NCBI RefSeq assembly: GCF_013177695.1
Contig: NZ_WOEY01000091.1
Coordinates: forward strand, 1-64,000
Reading direction: 5' to 3'
Source of the DNA: Paraburkholderia solitsugae
GTDB lineage: Bacteria > Pseudomonadota > Gammaproteobacteria > Burkholderiales > Burkholderiaceae
Length of the DNA stretch: 64,000 nt
The notes beneath the pieces are model-generated. The model saw only the letters and a program-made list of their open reading frames with translations. It searched no databases and was not told where the DNA came from. This document shows, one piece after another, positions 43,436-52,107 of this stretch. Both the position numbers and the translations under genes were made by a program. Every line of letters starts with the position of its first letter. Position 1 is the first letter of the stretch.

Positions 43436-46069
43436 ATGCTGAATCGCTCCCCTATCGGGCTGGATTTTCTTCGCCGTCACCAATTCGAGTTGGTCCTGTT
43501 TTTGGCTGTGTTCGTGTTGATCGGACTTGCCGGCTACGGGCTTGCTCGGGACCGCATCAAGATGGTGGAGACCGGGCACAAGGATGCGCTGAACATTGCA
43601 GAGGCAGTGCAGTTGCATATTTCGGGCGAACTTGTGCGGGCGACCAATAGCGTCTTGGGCGTTCGCTCGGATTTGCAAGGAAATCCGGGGGCGAGCACGC
43701 GCCTGGTGCAGGCTAGCCTGTCGGAGGCGATGCGCTATGACACCGTATCGGCGCTAGTTGGGGCCGACCACGGCGGCGAAGTCCTGATGGTGGACCGCGC
43801 GGGCTTTTTCATCAATCAACCCGCTATGGCAAGCGCGCTAAAGGCGGCGTTCAGAACCCTGCAGGCGAACACCGTCCAGCCACTCCCGCTTATCCATGAC
43901 GATGAGCGCGGCATCTGGTATTTACCCCTGGCGTTACGCAGCGTGGAATCCAGCAGAGACGCGGACGTTTTCTTCTCACTCGTTCCGGCGGAGCAGTTGG
44001 TCGAAGCGGCGGCCAGTCTTCAATTGGTAACAGACGGACGCTTTGGTTTGTTCACGGGAGACGGGAAAAGGCTGTTCCGCTACCTTAGTCGCGAGCGCGC
44101 CTTCGAGATTCGCCCCGCTCCGGTTCCGCCAAACTTGCTACGAATCCTGGCGGCGCAGCAATCAGGGACATTTGAAAGCGAATCTTCCGTCGATCGTCGA
44201 TACGACATTTTGGGCTACTCGCACTCCGACTCTCTACCGCTCTTTGTGGTGGTGGGCGTGCCTAAGCGCTCGATCGAGATAGCATGGCTGCGACAGTCTG
44301 CTGTGCAGCTCTTTTTACTGTTGGCAGGGACTATTGCATCAATTGTCTTCGGTTTGCGATTGAAGAAGGCAGTCCTGGACCTGCAGGGTAGCCACAGCCA
44401 GTACCGGCAACTGTTCAGATCGGTGGGCGACGGACTGGTCATCCTGAATCGCGACGGCGTCATCCAGAAATGCAATCAGGCGGCTTCCCGCCTTTTGCGT
44501 GTTGGATCGGAACAGGATCTCGCTGGTGTGAATCTTTTTCATCTTACGGTTACGGATAGAGATTCAGCGGTGGTCGAGTCCCGCGGACTGAGACAATTGC
44601 GCAAACTCCAGCCGGGCGAAACGCGCACACATGACTGGCAATTTCGGCGGGTCGGCCAGTCGGGCATGGTCTACGTGAAATTGCATCTATTCGCGTCTCC
44701 ACGCGACACGGATCCATTCGTCACAGCGCTGTTGCGGGACGTGACGGCCGAGCGCGAGCATCTTGCCCGGCAGGAATTTCTCGCCCGGCACGATGCGTTA
44801 ACGGGGCTGCTGAATCGTTCCGCGTTCCTTGATCATGTTGCTAGCAGAATCGGCGGCCATTCGGACACGTCGTTCTTCGTTGCGTTTGTGGACTTGAACC
44901 GTTTCAAGGACATTAACGACTCGTTGGGGCATCACGCTGGCGACACTGTCCTTGAAATTCTGGGCGGGAGACTAAGCCGCGTGCTTGAAAACCGGTCTGG
45001 CTGCATTGGCAGACTTGGGGGCGACGAAATTGCGGTTTGCGCGGACCCGAGGGAATGGGCAGGTGGAGTCGCTGAGTTCTGCCAGGAACTGCACGCAGCC
45101 GTGCAAAAAACCTTCACGCTCAACGATGCCAATTTCGAAATTTCCGCGAGTGTCGGCATCGCGGTCTATCCCGATGACGCAACTGATGCCGAGCAGCTTC
45201 TACGCTGTGCCGACATCGCCATGTATTCCGCAAAACGGGCAATGATTCCGTTTGAGTATTATTCGCAGAAGCTGGATTGCTACGCGCCGCGGTCATTGAC
45301 GTTCAAGTCTGATTTTGCACGCGCCATCCGCAACGGAGACCTGGCTCTGGCGTACCAGCCAAAAGTGCGCTTGAGTGATGGGGCCCTGGTCGGCTTCGAG
45401 GCATTGGCGCGCTGGACACATCCCAGTCAGGGTGCCATATCGCCTGGCATTTTCATTCCTTTGGCGGAAACTACGGAGTTGATTTATCCCTTTACGGATC
45501 GGGTGATCAGGATGGCGATGCGGCAACTGAAGTCGTGGTCGCTGCTAGATCCGAGGGTGTCGGTATCTGTCAACGTGAGCATGAACAATCTGCTGCATAG
45601 GGATTTCGTGGCGCAAGTACGCGCATTGCTCGCCGAGTTCGATGTTTCGCCGGAGCAACTCGAACTGGAAGTCACGGAAAGCGCACTGATGAGCGATCCC
45701 GATACCGCACTGATGCAACTTTGTCAGATTCGAGACATCGGCGTAAGACTGTCTATCGATGACTTTGGCGCGGGTCACTCTTCGCTCGCTTATCTGAAGA
45801 AGCTTCCTGTCCATATCCTGAAGATCGATCGCTCCTTTATCGCATCACTCATGACAGAAGAAGCGGATCGCCGGATCGTGGAATCGTCCATCACGCTGGC
45901 GCATAGTTTCAACCTGGAGGTGGTGGCCGAGGGGGTGGAAACGTCTGATGTCGCCGACTTACTGACGAACATGGGATGCGATATCGCGCAAGGCTACTTC
46001 TATGGTCGGCCGGCGGGAGCGGAGGCGATGACCGCGCAGTGGTTGTTGAGTGACGCGACGCACTATTGA
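43436..46069 (+). CDS. Membrane c-di-GMP phosphodiesterase with degenerate GGDEF (Cache-PAS-GGDEF-EAL)
   Basis: An 877-residue protein. A helix near 16-36, a periplasmic Cache-like region and a second helix near 285-305 form the sensor. A PAS domain (about 325-440) is followed by a GGDEF domain whose loop reads GGDEI with no RxxD site, and by an EAL domain with GFEALARW, NVSMNNL, LEVTESALM, DDFGAGHSS, KIDRSFI and AEGVET intact. It should cleave c-di-GMP, with the GGDEF part likely regulatory. ATG 43436 was chosen; a GTG at 43358 would add 26 unlike residues. The stop overlaps the convergent small gene by seven bases. Confidence 0.9.
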   Translation: MLNRSPIGLDFLRRHQFELVLFLAVFVLIGLAGYGLARDRIKMVETGHKDALNIAEAVQLHISGELVRATNSVLGVRSDLQGNPGASTRLVQASLSEAMRYDTVSALVGADHGGEVLMVDRAGFFINQPAMASALKAAFRTLQANTVQPLPLIHDDERGIWYLPLALRSVESSRDADVFFSLVPAEQLVEAAASLQLVTDGRFGLFTGDGKRLFRYLSRERAFEIRPAPVPPNLLRILAAQQSGTFESESSVDRRYDILGYSHSDSLPLFVVVGVPKRSIEIAWLRQSAVQLFLLLAGTIASIVFGLRLKKAVLDLQGSHSQYRQLFRSVGDGLVILNRDGVIQKCNQAASRLLRVGSEQDLAGVNLFHLTVTDRDSAVVESRGLRQLRKLQPGETRTHDWQFRRVGQSGMVYVKLHLFASPRDTDPFVTALLRDVTAEREHLARQEFLARHDALTGLLNRSAFLDHVASRIGGHSDTSFFVAFVDLNRFKDINDSLGHHAGDTVLEILGGRLSRVLENRSGCIGRLGGDEIAVCADPREWAGGVAEFCQELHAAVQKTFTLNDANFEISASVGIAVYPDDATDAEQLLRCADIAMYSAKRAMIPFEYYSQKLDCYAPRSLTFKSDFARAIRNGDLALAYQPKVRLSDGALVGFEALARWTHPSQGAISPGIFIPLAETTELIYPFTDRVIRMAMRQLKSWSLLDPRVSVSVNVSMNNLLHRDFVAQVRALLAEFDVSPEQLELEVTESALMSDPDTALMQLCQIRDIGVRLSIDDFGAGHSSLAYLKKLPVHILKIDRSFIASLMTEEADRRIVESSITLAHSFNLEVVAEGVETSDVADLLTNMGCDIAQGYFYGRPAGAEAMTAQWLLSDATHY

Positions 46070-46323
46070 AACGGATTCTGCACGACGCCCGGCTTCGCAT
46101 CCGGCTCGTCCTTCACCTTCGCCGGCAAATTGGTCTGCGCCTGCAGCGCAGCCACCACCGCATCGATCGCTTCCTTCAGCGCCAACGCCGCCTTCAGCCC
46201 GCGCTGGTCCTGAGTCAACTCCAGCGTGCCGTTCAGCACCACGCGCGTGGTGCCGTTGCTGACGGTGAATGCATCGCCCTGGATGTTGAGCACGTCGTCA
46301 TCGTTCGAATAGGGTTTAAACAC
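46063..46323 (-). CDS. Small conserved protein, co-transcribed with the endonuclease
   Basis: An 86-residue protein from GTG 46323, overlapping the endonuclease stop by eight bases (GTGTTTAA). MFKPYSNDDDVLNIQGDAFTVSNGTTRVVLNGTLELTQDQ reads like a short beta-rich fold, then LKAALALKEAIDAVVAALQAQ like one helix. No family is recognised. Tight coupling suggests it acts with the nuclease, perhaps as an immunity or accessory protein, but nothing proves this. Its 3' end overlaps the convergent EAL gene. Confidence 0.65.
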   Translation of the reverse strand: MFKPYSNDDDVLNIQGDAFTVSNGTTRVVLNGTLELTQDQRGLKAALALKEAIDAVVAALQAQTNLPAKVKDEPDAKPGVVQNPFQ

Positions 46324-47065
46324 CTTTCAGTCCTCCCGGTCGCTGATCTTTGACGTGTTCCGGAATACCCGGAAAACGGATGCCCGATGCCGCCTCGAGT
46401 TCGTGAATCGTCCTGATGTCGTAGCGGTTGGTCGACACATTGTCCACCACCACCGCGAACGCCATTTGCCGGGACGGCACGTAGACCACTTTGAACAACT
46501 GCGTCGGCACGAAGACGCGCGTCGGTCCGATGGTCTGCAATTGCTGGCCGCTGAAAATCGGCCCGGTGACCACATAGGTATCGTTGTACGACGTTGCGAT
46601 CTTACGCACTGACGTTTCGATACGCGCCCACAAGCGCTGATTGTTCTCGCGGTTCTGCGGCACGACGTTGGCCAGCGAAAACGATTGTGCCATCGCTTCC
46701 TGATTCCAGCGATTGCCTGCCGGACTCATATGGCCGCGATCGAAGCCGCTGCGCTTATAGTCCGCGAGCGTCGCGCCTTCGCCGTCCGGCAAACGCGCGT
46801 CTTCGAAGAATTTGTTGGTGCGTACCATGTCTTTGGCGGCTTCGATATGCTCGCGCGTCAGATGCTCGGCGGACCACAGCGGACCATGCGTGATACCCGA
46901 GTGCAGCACCGCGAAATCGCTGTAGCACAGCATGCGCGTTTTCGGCGCCATCTTCTGATTGGTCAGAACCGGCCATTGCGCATTCGGGGTGAACTGGGTG
47001 CAGGAAGGCGCCGCGCTCGCGTGAGCGGCAACGGCGAACAACAGACAGGCAAACCACTTCTTCAT
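46316..47065 (-). CDS. Secreted DNA/RNA non-specific endonuclease (NucA type)
   Basis: A 249-residue beta-beta-alpha-metal nuclease with signal peptide MKKWFACLLFAVAAHASA. The catalytic motif is D109-R-G-H112 in SGFDRGHMSPAGN, and the metal-binding Asn lies in SLANVVPQNRENN. Such enzymes degrade extracellular nucleic acid, often for nutrition or against competitors. A 9-bp tandem repeat lies about 135 bases before the start. ATG 47065 gives the complete signal peptide. Confidence 0.88.
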   Translation of the reverse strand: MKKWFACLLFAVAAHASAAPSCTQFTPNAQWPVLTNQKMAPKTRMLCYSDFAVLHSGITHGPLWSAEHLTREHIEAAKDMVRTNKFFEDARLPDGEGATLADYKRSGFDRGHMSPAGNRWNQEAMAQSFSLANVVPQNRENNQRLWARIETSVRKIATSYNDTYVVTGPIFSGQQLQTIGPTRVFVPTQLFKVVYVPSRQMAFAVVVDNVSTNRYDIRTIHELEAASGIRFPGIPEHVKDQRPGGLKGV

Positions 47066-47530
47066 GTGTCAATCAATCGAGGAACCGGGGGCGCAAGTAT
47101 AGCGTCGCGAGCCCGCATCGAGCGACGTCGAACACAGGGAATCACAGAGGAAGAAAGCGGATTTTGCGCGGTACTCGCGGCGAGGAAAATGGTGCAAGCG
47201 CATGAAGCGCATGAAGCGCATGAAGCGCATGAAGCGCATGAAGCGCATGAAGCGCATGAAGCGCATGAAGCGCATGAAGCGCATGAAGCGCATGAAGCGC
47301 ACGGCGCACCAAAAAGCCCCAAAGCGCCACACCAAAAAAAACGGGCCGCTTTGCAGCGACCCTAATGCGTGGAATTCAAACTCTACGCACGCAAACTTAA
47401 GACCGACTTAAGCGCACGCGATGCAAAGTATGGCGTGCATTGAAGGTCGAATTCGCGCACGAATCCGCCCGCGCCCGGGCGGCGCGGTTTATGTGAGTAA
47501 AAATTTCGACGGGCGAAAAAGTGCTCGAAC
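47066..47530. other. Intergenic region carrying a 9-bp tandem repeat
   Basis: A 465-base gap on the minus-strand side upstream of the nuclease gene. Apart from the repeat at 47201-47299 it shows no gene. Long open frames through it in several directions arise because the nine-base unit has no stop in any frame. Confidence 0.5.
47201..47299. repeat. Eleven perfect copies of a 9-bp tandem repeat
   Basis: The unit CATGAAGCG is repeated 11 times without a mismatch, with partial units on both sides (AAGCG before, CA after). A multiple of three, it stays open in all six frames. It lies upstream of the secreted nuclease gene and is likely to vary in copy number between strains. Confidence 0.95.
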
Positions 47531-47890
47531 TTAATTACCGAATACGCTGTGCTCGGCATGCACGTTCTGACGGTCAACGGCTTGTAAGCGCCAGAAGCCG
47601 CTGGTTTGCGCGCGTGTGGGCAAGGCCGTCCATGCCGCGGCGCCTTGCGCCGCGCTCACGCGTTGTTTGCGATCGACGTGCAATCCGCGCAGCGTGCACA
47701 GCGGCGCATCCGCGCTCGGCGCACAGAGAGTGGTCACGCCATTGTCGTCGTGTAATTCCCCCCACGGGGGCAGATCGATCCCTTGATGCGCTTCTCTCGA
47801 CCACCGGTGTTCATCGGTGTCGAGCCATAACACAGCGTAGTCGTGGCTGACGGTGGGATCGGAACCGTTGATGAGGATAGTCAGGCGCAT
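47531..47890 (-). CDS. Small conserved Burkholderia protein (DUF3564-like)
   Basis: A 119-residue protein starting MRLTILINGSDPTVSHDYAVLWLDTDEHRWSREAHQGIDLPPWGELHDDNG, with Trp-rich spacing (W29? region, WGEL, AAWTAL, FWRLQAVD). From memory this fits DUF3564, a small family in Burkholderia; that is not verified. No signal or membrane segment. ATG 47890 fits the conserved start; five more codons upstream are open. Confidence 0.65.
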   Translation of the reverse strand: MRLTILINGSDPTVSHDYAVLWLDTDEHRWSREAHQGIDLPPWGELHDDNGVTTLCAPSADAPLCTLRGLHVDRKQRVSAAQGAAAWTALPTRAQTSGFWRLQAVDRQNVHAEHSVFGN

Positions 47891-48052
47891 GGCAGTTCCG
47901 TACAAAGTGCGAAGTGATGCCCTAACAGTCTATGTCGCAACGCGTGTTATGCAAGGCAAAAGGTACGACGGATCAGGCACGAAAAAAACTTACGCACCGT
48001 GCATACGGTTGTACGATAGCCGCGTCTAAAAGACATTCGCGGAGGCAGCGCC

Positions 48053-48727
48053 ATGCTGCGTCGATTCCTGCAACTCACGATGATGGCGGCGTGCCTCGGC
48101 GCGGTATCGACGCTCAGTGCCGCAGCGGACAGCACCCCGTTCGCGGCACCGGTGCCGATCGTCTATGTGTCCGACTTCGAACTCGACGTGGCCAACGTGA
48201 AACCCGACAGCGGACCGGGGCAACGATTGCGCGGTCTGCGCGGTTTGCTGCCGAGTGGCCCGGGACCGTTAGGCAAGGACAAGAATCCGGAGGACCACGC
48301 CAAGGACATCGTGAACGAGATGGCGGACGCGCTGACTGCGGATCTGAAAAAGGGCGGTGTCGACGCGCGCCGCAGTGCGCCCGGTCAACCATTACCCGCA
48401 ACGGGCTGGCAAGTGCGCGGCGTGTTCCTGAGCGTCGACGACGGCAATCGTCTAAGACGCGCGATGGTCGGTTTTGGTGCAGGGCAGAACGATATTCAAG
48501 TCGCGGTATCGTGCGACAGCCTGGGGACGGCTGATTTACCGCCGCTCTATCAGGCCGTCGAAGAGGCCGACAGCAAGGGGAAGCCAGGCGCGGTGATCAA
48601 ACTCAATCCCTACGTGATCGCGGCCAAGTTCGTGATGGCGGGCGGCGACGAGAAAAAGACGATCAAGAAGACCGCTCAGCAGATTTCGGATTCGGTGATT
48701 GCGAAGCTGCACGGGGCGGCGCAGTGA
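48053..48727 (+). CDS. Exported DUF4410-like protein
   Basis: A 224-residue protein with a signal peptide ending at TLSAAA. The region APVPIVYVSDFELDVANV, then DIVNEMADALTADLKKGGVDARR, GWQVRGVFLSVDDGNRLRRAMVGFGAGQNDIQV and a C-terminal helix fits DUF4410, whose function is unknown. It stands alone; a convergent phosphatase gene starts 43 bases past its stop on the other strand. SD GGAGG precedes ATG 48053. Confidence 0.75.
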   Translation: MLRRFLQLTMMAACLGAVSTLSAAADSTPFAAPVPIVYVSDFELDVANVKPDSGPGQRLRGLRGLLPSGPGPLGKDKNPEDHAKDIVNEMADALTADLKKGGVDARRSAPGQPLPATGWQVRGVFLSVDDGNRLRRAMVGFGAGQNDIQVAVSCDSLGTADLPPLYQAVEEADSKGKPGAVIKLNPYVIAAKFVMAGGDEKKTIKKTAQQISDSVIAKLHGAAQ

Positions 48728-48770
48728 TTGACGCACTGCTGCGCACCCCTTCGAGATAGGTAAAAACGGC

Positions 48771-50456
48771 TTAGGCGAGATCCAGCGTACCGGTCAAATC
48801 CCCAAGCGGCGCCAGGCCATTCTGCGCAAAAGCCCGATCTCGTGCGGCAACCCCGTCCAGCGGCGCCAGCCCATGCACCCGGCTAATCAGGCGAAGAATC
48901 GAATTGGTGTCGTACACCGTGTGATCGACATAACCCTTCTTCGCCAACGGCGAAATCACCAACGCGGGAATCCGCGATCCCGGCCCCCAGCGGTCGCCCT
49001 TCGGCGGTGAGACCGGATCCCACCAGCCGCCGTTCTCATCGACCGTGACGACCACGACCGTATTGGCCCACTGCGGACCGTGCTGAATATGCTCGATCAC
49101 ATTCGCGATGTGACGATCCCCCGATGCGACGTCCGCATACCCCGCGTGCATGTTCAGGTCGCCCTGCGGTTTGTAGAACGTGACCGCCGGCAAACGCCCC
49201 GCGTCGATATCGGCAATCAGACGATTGGTGGACGCGTCGTCGCCGAGGCCCGCATCGCGCAGATACCTGCGCCGCGCGGCCGTGCCCGGCGCGTAATTGG
49301 CGAAGTAGTTGAACGGCTGATGGTGGTACTGGAAGTCAGGCACCGCGCCCGTATCCTGATGCTCCAGCGCGTACTGCCACGCACCGCTGTACCATGCCCA
49401 GTCGACGCCCTTGTCCGTCAGACGGTCGCCGATCGTCGCGTAGTTTTGCGGCGGCATCACGCGCGGATTCGATGGGTCGGCGAACGCGGGATTGCCGCCT
49501 TCGGCCGGACGCACACTGCTCGGCTGATACGGCGGCGCCATCGTGTTGACGGCGTAGCCGTCGGCGGTAAACGCGCCGTCGTTGACGAATTTCGGCGGAC
49601 CGTCGAGCGCGGACGCAGGCGAGTCCGGCGCCAGCTTGAGCCGTGTGCCGGTCGGATCGTCGCCGTCGACCACCGAGACCATTTTCTTCGCCGGACTGTT
49701 GTGGATGTCGGGGTAAAACGGCGCCTGCGCCGAGATCAGAAAAATGTGGTTCATCCACGAGCCGCCGAAGGCCGCCATGAAGAAGTTGTCGCACAGCGTG
49801 TATTGCTGCGCGAGATTCCACAGACGCAGCGTGTCGGCGGAACTGCGGTAGTGCCCCATTACCAGTCCGCCGGAATCGCCCCATGCGGCGAACTGGTTGT
49901 TGCGCCCGGCGTTGATCTGCATCTGGTTCTGATAAAAGCGATGCACCAGATCGCGCGTGATCACGCCGTTCGGTAACGGCGCGCCCTGGGCATCGGTGAT
50001 GTGGAACGGGCCGTTGCGCAGTTTGCCGATATCCTTCTGACCGATCATGTAACGTTTGCCGTCCACCTCCTGCGCTTGTGGCACGAGGCCGCCCCAGATC
50101 GCCGGCAGGCGCGGCAGCGGCGTCTTGCCGTCGCGGTCGAGTTGCAGGTAACGTTCGGCGCTCACCGCGTCGAGTGGATGCTGGACGCCGGGAAAGTTGC
50201 CGTACAGGTTTGCGAAGCTGCGGTTCTCGGCGTAGATCACCACGATCTGCTTGACCTGATCGTGTAAGGCGGCATCGAGCCGCATGTCGGCGGCACTGCG
50301 CGGCGCCGCGCCGCTCGCGGTACTTTGCTCGGTCGAGCAACCGGTCAGCGCGAGTCCGATACCGGCCGCGGCGAGGCCGGGCAGGACACGGCGGCGCTCG
50401 GGATCGTCGGGGGCATCGTTGGGGTTCGGCGGCAGGGGGGAGTCGTTGTCTGTCAT
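48771..50456 (-). CDS. acpA: AcpA-family acid phosphatase/phospholipase C-like lipoprotein
   Basis: A 561-residue phosphoesterase (phospholipase C/AcpA family). An N-terminal RRRVLPGLAAAGIGLALTGC carries paired Arg and a lipobox Cys at 40, so export through Tat and lipid attachment are likely. Catalytic features are IVVIYAENRSFANLYGNFPG (metal and active Ser/Thr region), GGSWMNHIFLISAQ and VVVVTVDENGGWWD...PALVISP. Such enzymes release phosphate from organic esters. The gene lies alone on the minus strand. Confidence 0.85.
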   Translation of the reverse strand: MTDNDSPLPPNPNDAPDDPERRRVLPGLAAAGIGLALTGCSTEQSTASGAAPRSAADMRLDAALHDQVKQIVVIYAENRSFANLYGNFPGVQHPLDAVSAERYLQLDRDGKTPLPRLPAIWGGLVPQAQEVDGKRYMIGQKDIGKLRNGPFHITDAQGAPLPNGVITRDLVHRFYQNQMQINAGRNNQFAAWGDSGGLVMGHYRSSADTLRLWNLAQQYTLCDNFFMAAFGGSWMNHIFLISAQAPFYPDIHNSPAKKMVSVVDGDDPTGTRLKLAPDSPASALDGPPKFVNDGAFTADGYAVNTMAPPYQPSSVRPAEGGNPAFADPSNPRVMPPQNYATIGDRLTDKGVDWAWYSGAWQYALEHQDTGAVPDFQYHHQPFNYFANYAPGTAARRRYLRDAGLGDDASTNRLIADIDAGRLPAVTFYKPQGDLNMHAGYADVASGDRHIANVIEHIQHGPQWANTVVVVTVDENGGWWDPVSPPKGDRWGPGSRIPALVISPLAKKGYVDHTVYDTNSILRLISRVHGLAPLDGVAARDRAFAQNGLAPLGDLTGTLDLA

Positions 50457-50571
50457 CGGTCGGTTTCGAAGTTAGCGTGACGGGCGCTTCACAGGCTCTA
50501 GCTGCCGCTCGGGGCGGCATGCGCGCGGCACCGGGTTTCTGATACGAGGTGGCCGGAAGGTTCCGGCACAG

Positions 50572-50859
50572 CTAAGGTAATCGTCGTTTCACGCGCCAGC
50601 TATTGTGCGTCGAGTCGATGGCGAACAGAAGCCAATGTCTGGCGTCGACGGGATGACGCCTCTGCGTCGCGTAACCGTCAACGGTCAATTCGAGTTCGTC
50701 GAAAGTCCGCCGATGGCAGGTGGCATGCGCGCCGGAGCCGTCCGCGAATTCGACGATAGCCGCGGCCGCGCGGGCCGGTTCGGGCAGGTGCGCGATATGC
50801 ACGGCGCAGCCCGGATAAAGATGTGAGTCGGCAACCTGGATCTGGACGGATTCGGACAT
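50572..50859 (-). CDS. Small protein of unknown function
   Basis: A 95-residue protein MSESVQIQVADSHLYPGCAVHIAHLPEPARAAAAIVEFADGSGAHATCHRRTFDELELTVDGYATQRRHPVDARHWLLFAID, probably a small beta-rich cytoplasmic fold with two Cys. No known family is recognised. ATG 50859 was chosen as the first start with a purine-rich stretch upstream; longer frames overlap the IclR promoter. Confidence 0.6.
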   Translation of the reverse strand: MSESVQIQVADSHLYPGCAVHIAHLPEPARAAAAIVEFADGSGAHATCHRRTFDELELTVDGYATQRRHPVDARHWLLFAIDSTHNSWRVKRRLP

Positions 50860-50950
50860 GAGCGTGGCCTCCGGACGCCTGGCGGGAACCAACGCGCGGC
50901 AGTGAGACCGCGCGCGATGGACCGCGCACCAAAGGATAGCACCGCGCACC

Positions 50951-50980
50951 GTGCCTTGATGTGCCTTGATGTGCCTTGAT
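50951..50980. repeat. Three tandem copies of a 10-base repeat
   Basis: GTGCCTTGAT is repeated three times without mismatch, 70 bases before the IclR start, in the gap after the small gene. It may be a regulatory site or only a slippage-prone tract. Confidence 0.7.
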
Positions 50981-51050
50981 AAATGACCGCCGCGTGCTTC
51001 GCGCTATCATGCTGATCTGTACCCGATGAACAGCAGAAACGGCAGCCAAG

Positions 51051-52022
51051 ATGGCAAAAGAAGAGCAGACAGGAGCGGGACGCAAGCAGGCGAGGCCACG
51101 CGGTGCGGCGGCCCCGGCTTCGCAGGACGATGCGGCGTTGTCCCATGCGGAAGGCGCTGATTCCGCCGATTCCACCGATGAAGAGAGCACCGGTGGATCG
51201 ACTTACCTCGTGCCGGGGCTGGAGCGCGGCCTGCGCATCCTCGCCGAATTCAGCGCGCGTGAACCGATTCTGGGCGCGCCCGAATTGTCGAAACGCATCG
51301 GCATTCCGCGCACCACGACATTCCGTCTACTGCAAACGCTCGAAGCGTTAGGCTTTCTCGAGCGCGTGAATGGCGACCGCTATTTCCGCTTGAGCGTCGC
51401 GGTGTTGCGACTCGGTTTCGAGTATCTGAGTTCGCTCGAACTCACCGACGTCGGCACCCCGATCTTGGAACGCTTGCGCGACGCGACCGGCCTCAGCACG
51501 CATCTGCTGATCCGCGACCAGCGCGACGTGGTGTTCGTCGCCAAAGCGCAAACCCATGAGCCCATGTTCAGTTCCGTGAAGGTGCATGTCGGGACGCGTC
51601 TGCCCGCGCATGCCACCGTCCATGGCCAGGTGCTGATGGGCGATTTGAGTTTCGAAGAATTGCGTCAGTTGTACCCCGAGCCGCAACTCGAACGTTTCAC
51701 CGAACGCACGCCTGCGACTGTCGAAGAACTGTATGGACGCGTGCGCGAAAGCGCGGCGCTCGGCTATGCATTGAGCGAGGCGTCTTTTGAACGAGGGATC
51801 TCGGTCGTGAGCGCGCCGGTGCGCGATCAAAGCGGCAAGATCGCCGCCGCGTTGACAGTCACCATTCCGCGTTCCGATATCGGCGAAGCCGAAGAGCGCG
51901 AGCCGCTCATCATCGCGGTTTGCCAGGCGGCGCTCGAATTGTCCGAGCGTCTGAGCTATCGTCCGCGGCCGGATGATCCGACTGCGGCTCAAGCGCGTCG
52001 CAGACCGGTTGCGGCGCACTGA
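51051..52022 (+). CDS. IclR-family regulator 1
   Basis: A 323-residue IclR protein with a Ala-rich lead of about 50 residues, then YLVPGLERGLRILAEFSAREPILGAPELSKRIGIPRTTTFRLLQTLEALGFLER (winged helix-turn-helix) and a GAF-like effector domain ending before residue 300. It is a close paralogue of the IclR gene at 57659: long stretches of the two match, such as GAPELSKR, SSLELTD, FERGISVVSAPVR and the PEPxLERFT run. It is convergent with the porin gene 52108-53184. Confidence 0.88.
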   Translation: MAKEEQTGAGRKQARPRGAAAPASQDDAALSHAEGADSADSTDEESTGGSTYLVPGLERGLRILAEFSAREPILGAPELSKRIGIPRTTTFRLLQTLEALGFLERVNGDRYFRLSVAVLRLGFEYLSSLELTDVGTPILERLRDATGLSTHLLIRDQRDVVFVAKAQTHEPMFSSVKVHVGTRLPAHATVHGQVLMGDLSFEELRQLYPEPQLERFTERTPATVEELYGRVRESAALGYALSEASFERGISVVSAPVRDQSGKIAAALTVTIPRSDIGEAEEREPLIIAVCQAALELSERLSYRPRPDDPTAAQARRRPVAAH

Positions 52023-52046
52023 TTCTGGTTTTGCTTCTGCTTATGC

Positions 52047-52082
52047 CAAACGGCCCGGCTGCTTTCGCACCCGGGCCGTTTG
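52047..52082. terminator. Bidirectional terminator between IclR 1 and the porin gene
   Basis: AAACGGCCCGG / CCGGGCCGTTT (52048-52058 with 52071-52081) is an 11-bp perfect stem with a 12-base loop. Short T- and A-runs flank it (TTTGCTTT on the right). It lies between the convergent stops at 52022 and 52108. Confidence 0.75.
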
Positions 52083-52107
52083 CTTTACGTCGTCGGCATC
52101 ATGGCGA

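Noticed and set aside
47201..47299. CRISPR array
   Set aside because: The repeat is contiguous with a nine-base unit and no spacers, so it is a simple tandem repeat.
46685..47365. A 226-codon plus-strand frame through the nuclease gene with His-Glu-Ala repeats
   Set aside because: Its first part is antisense to the nuclease gene and its repeat tail comes only from the 9-bp tandem repeat, which is open in all frames.
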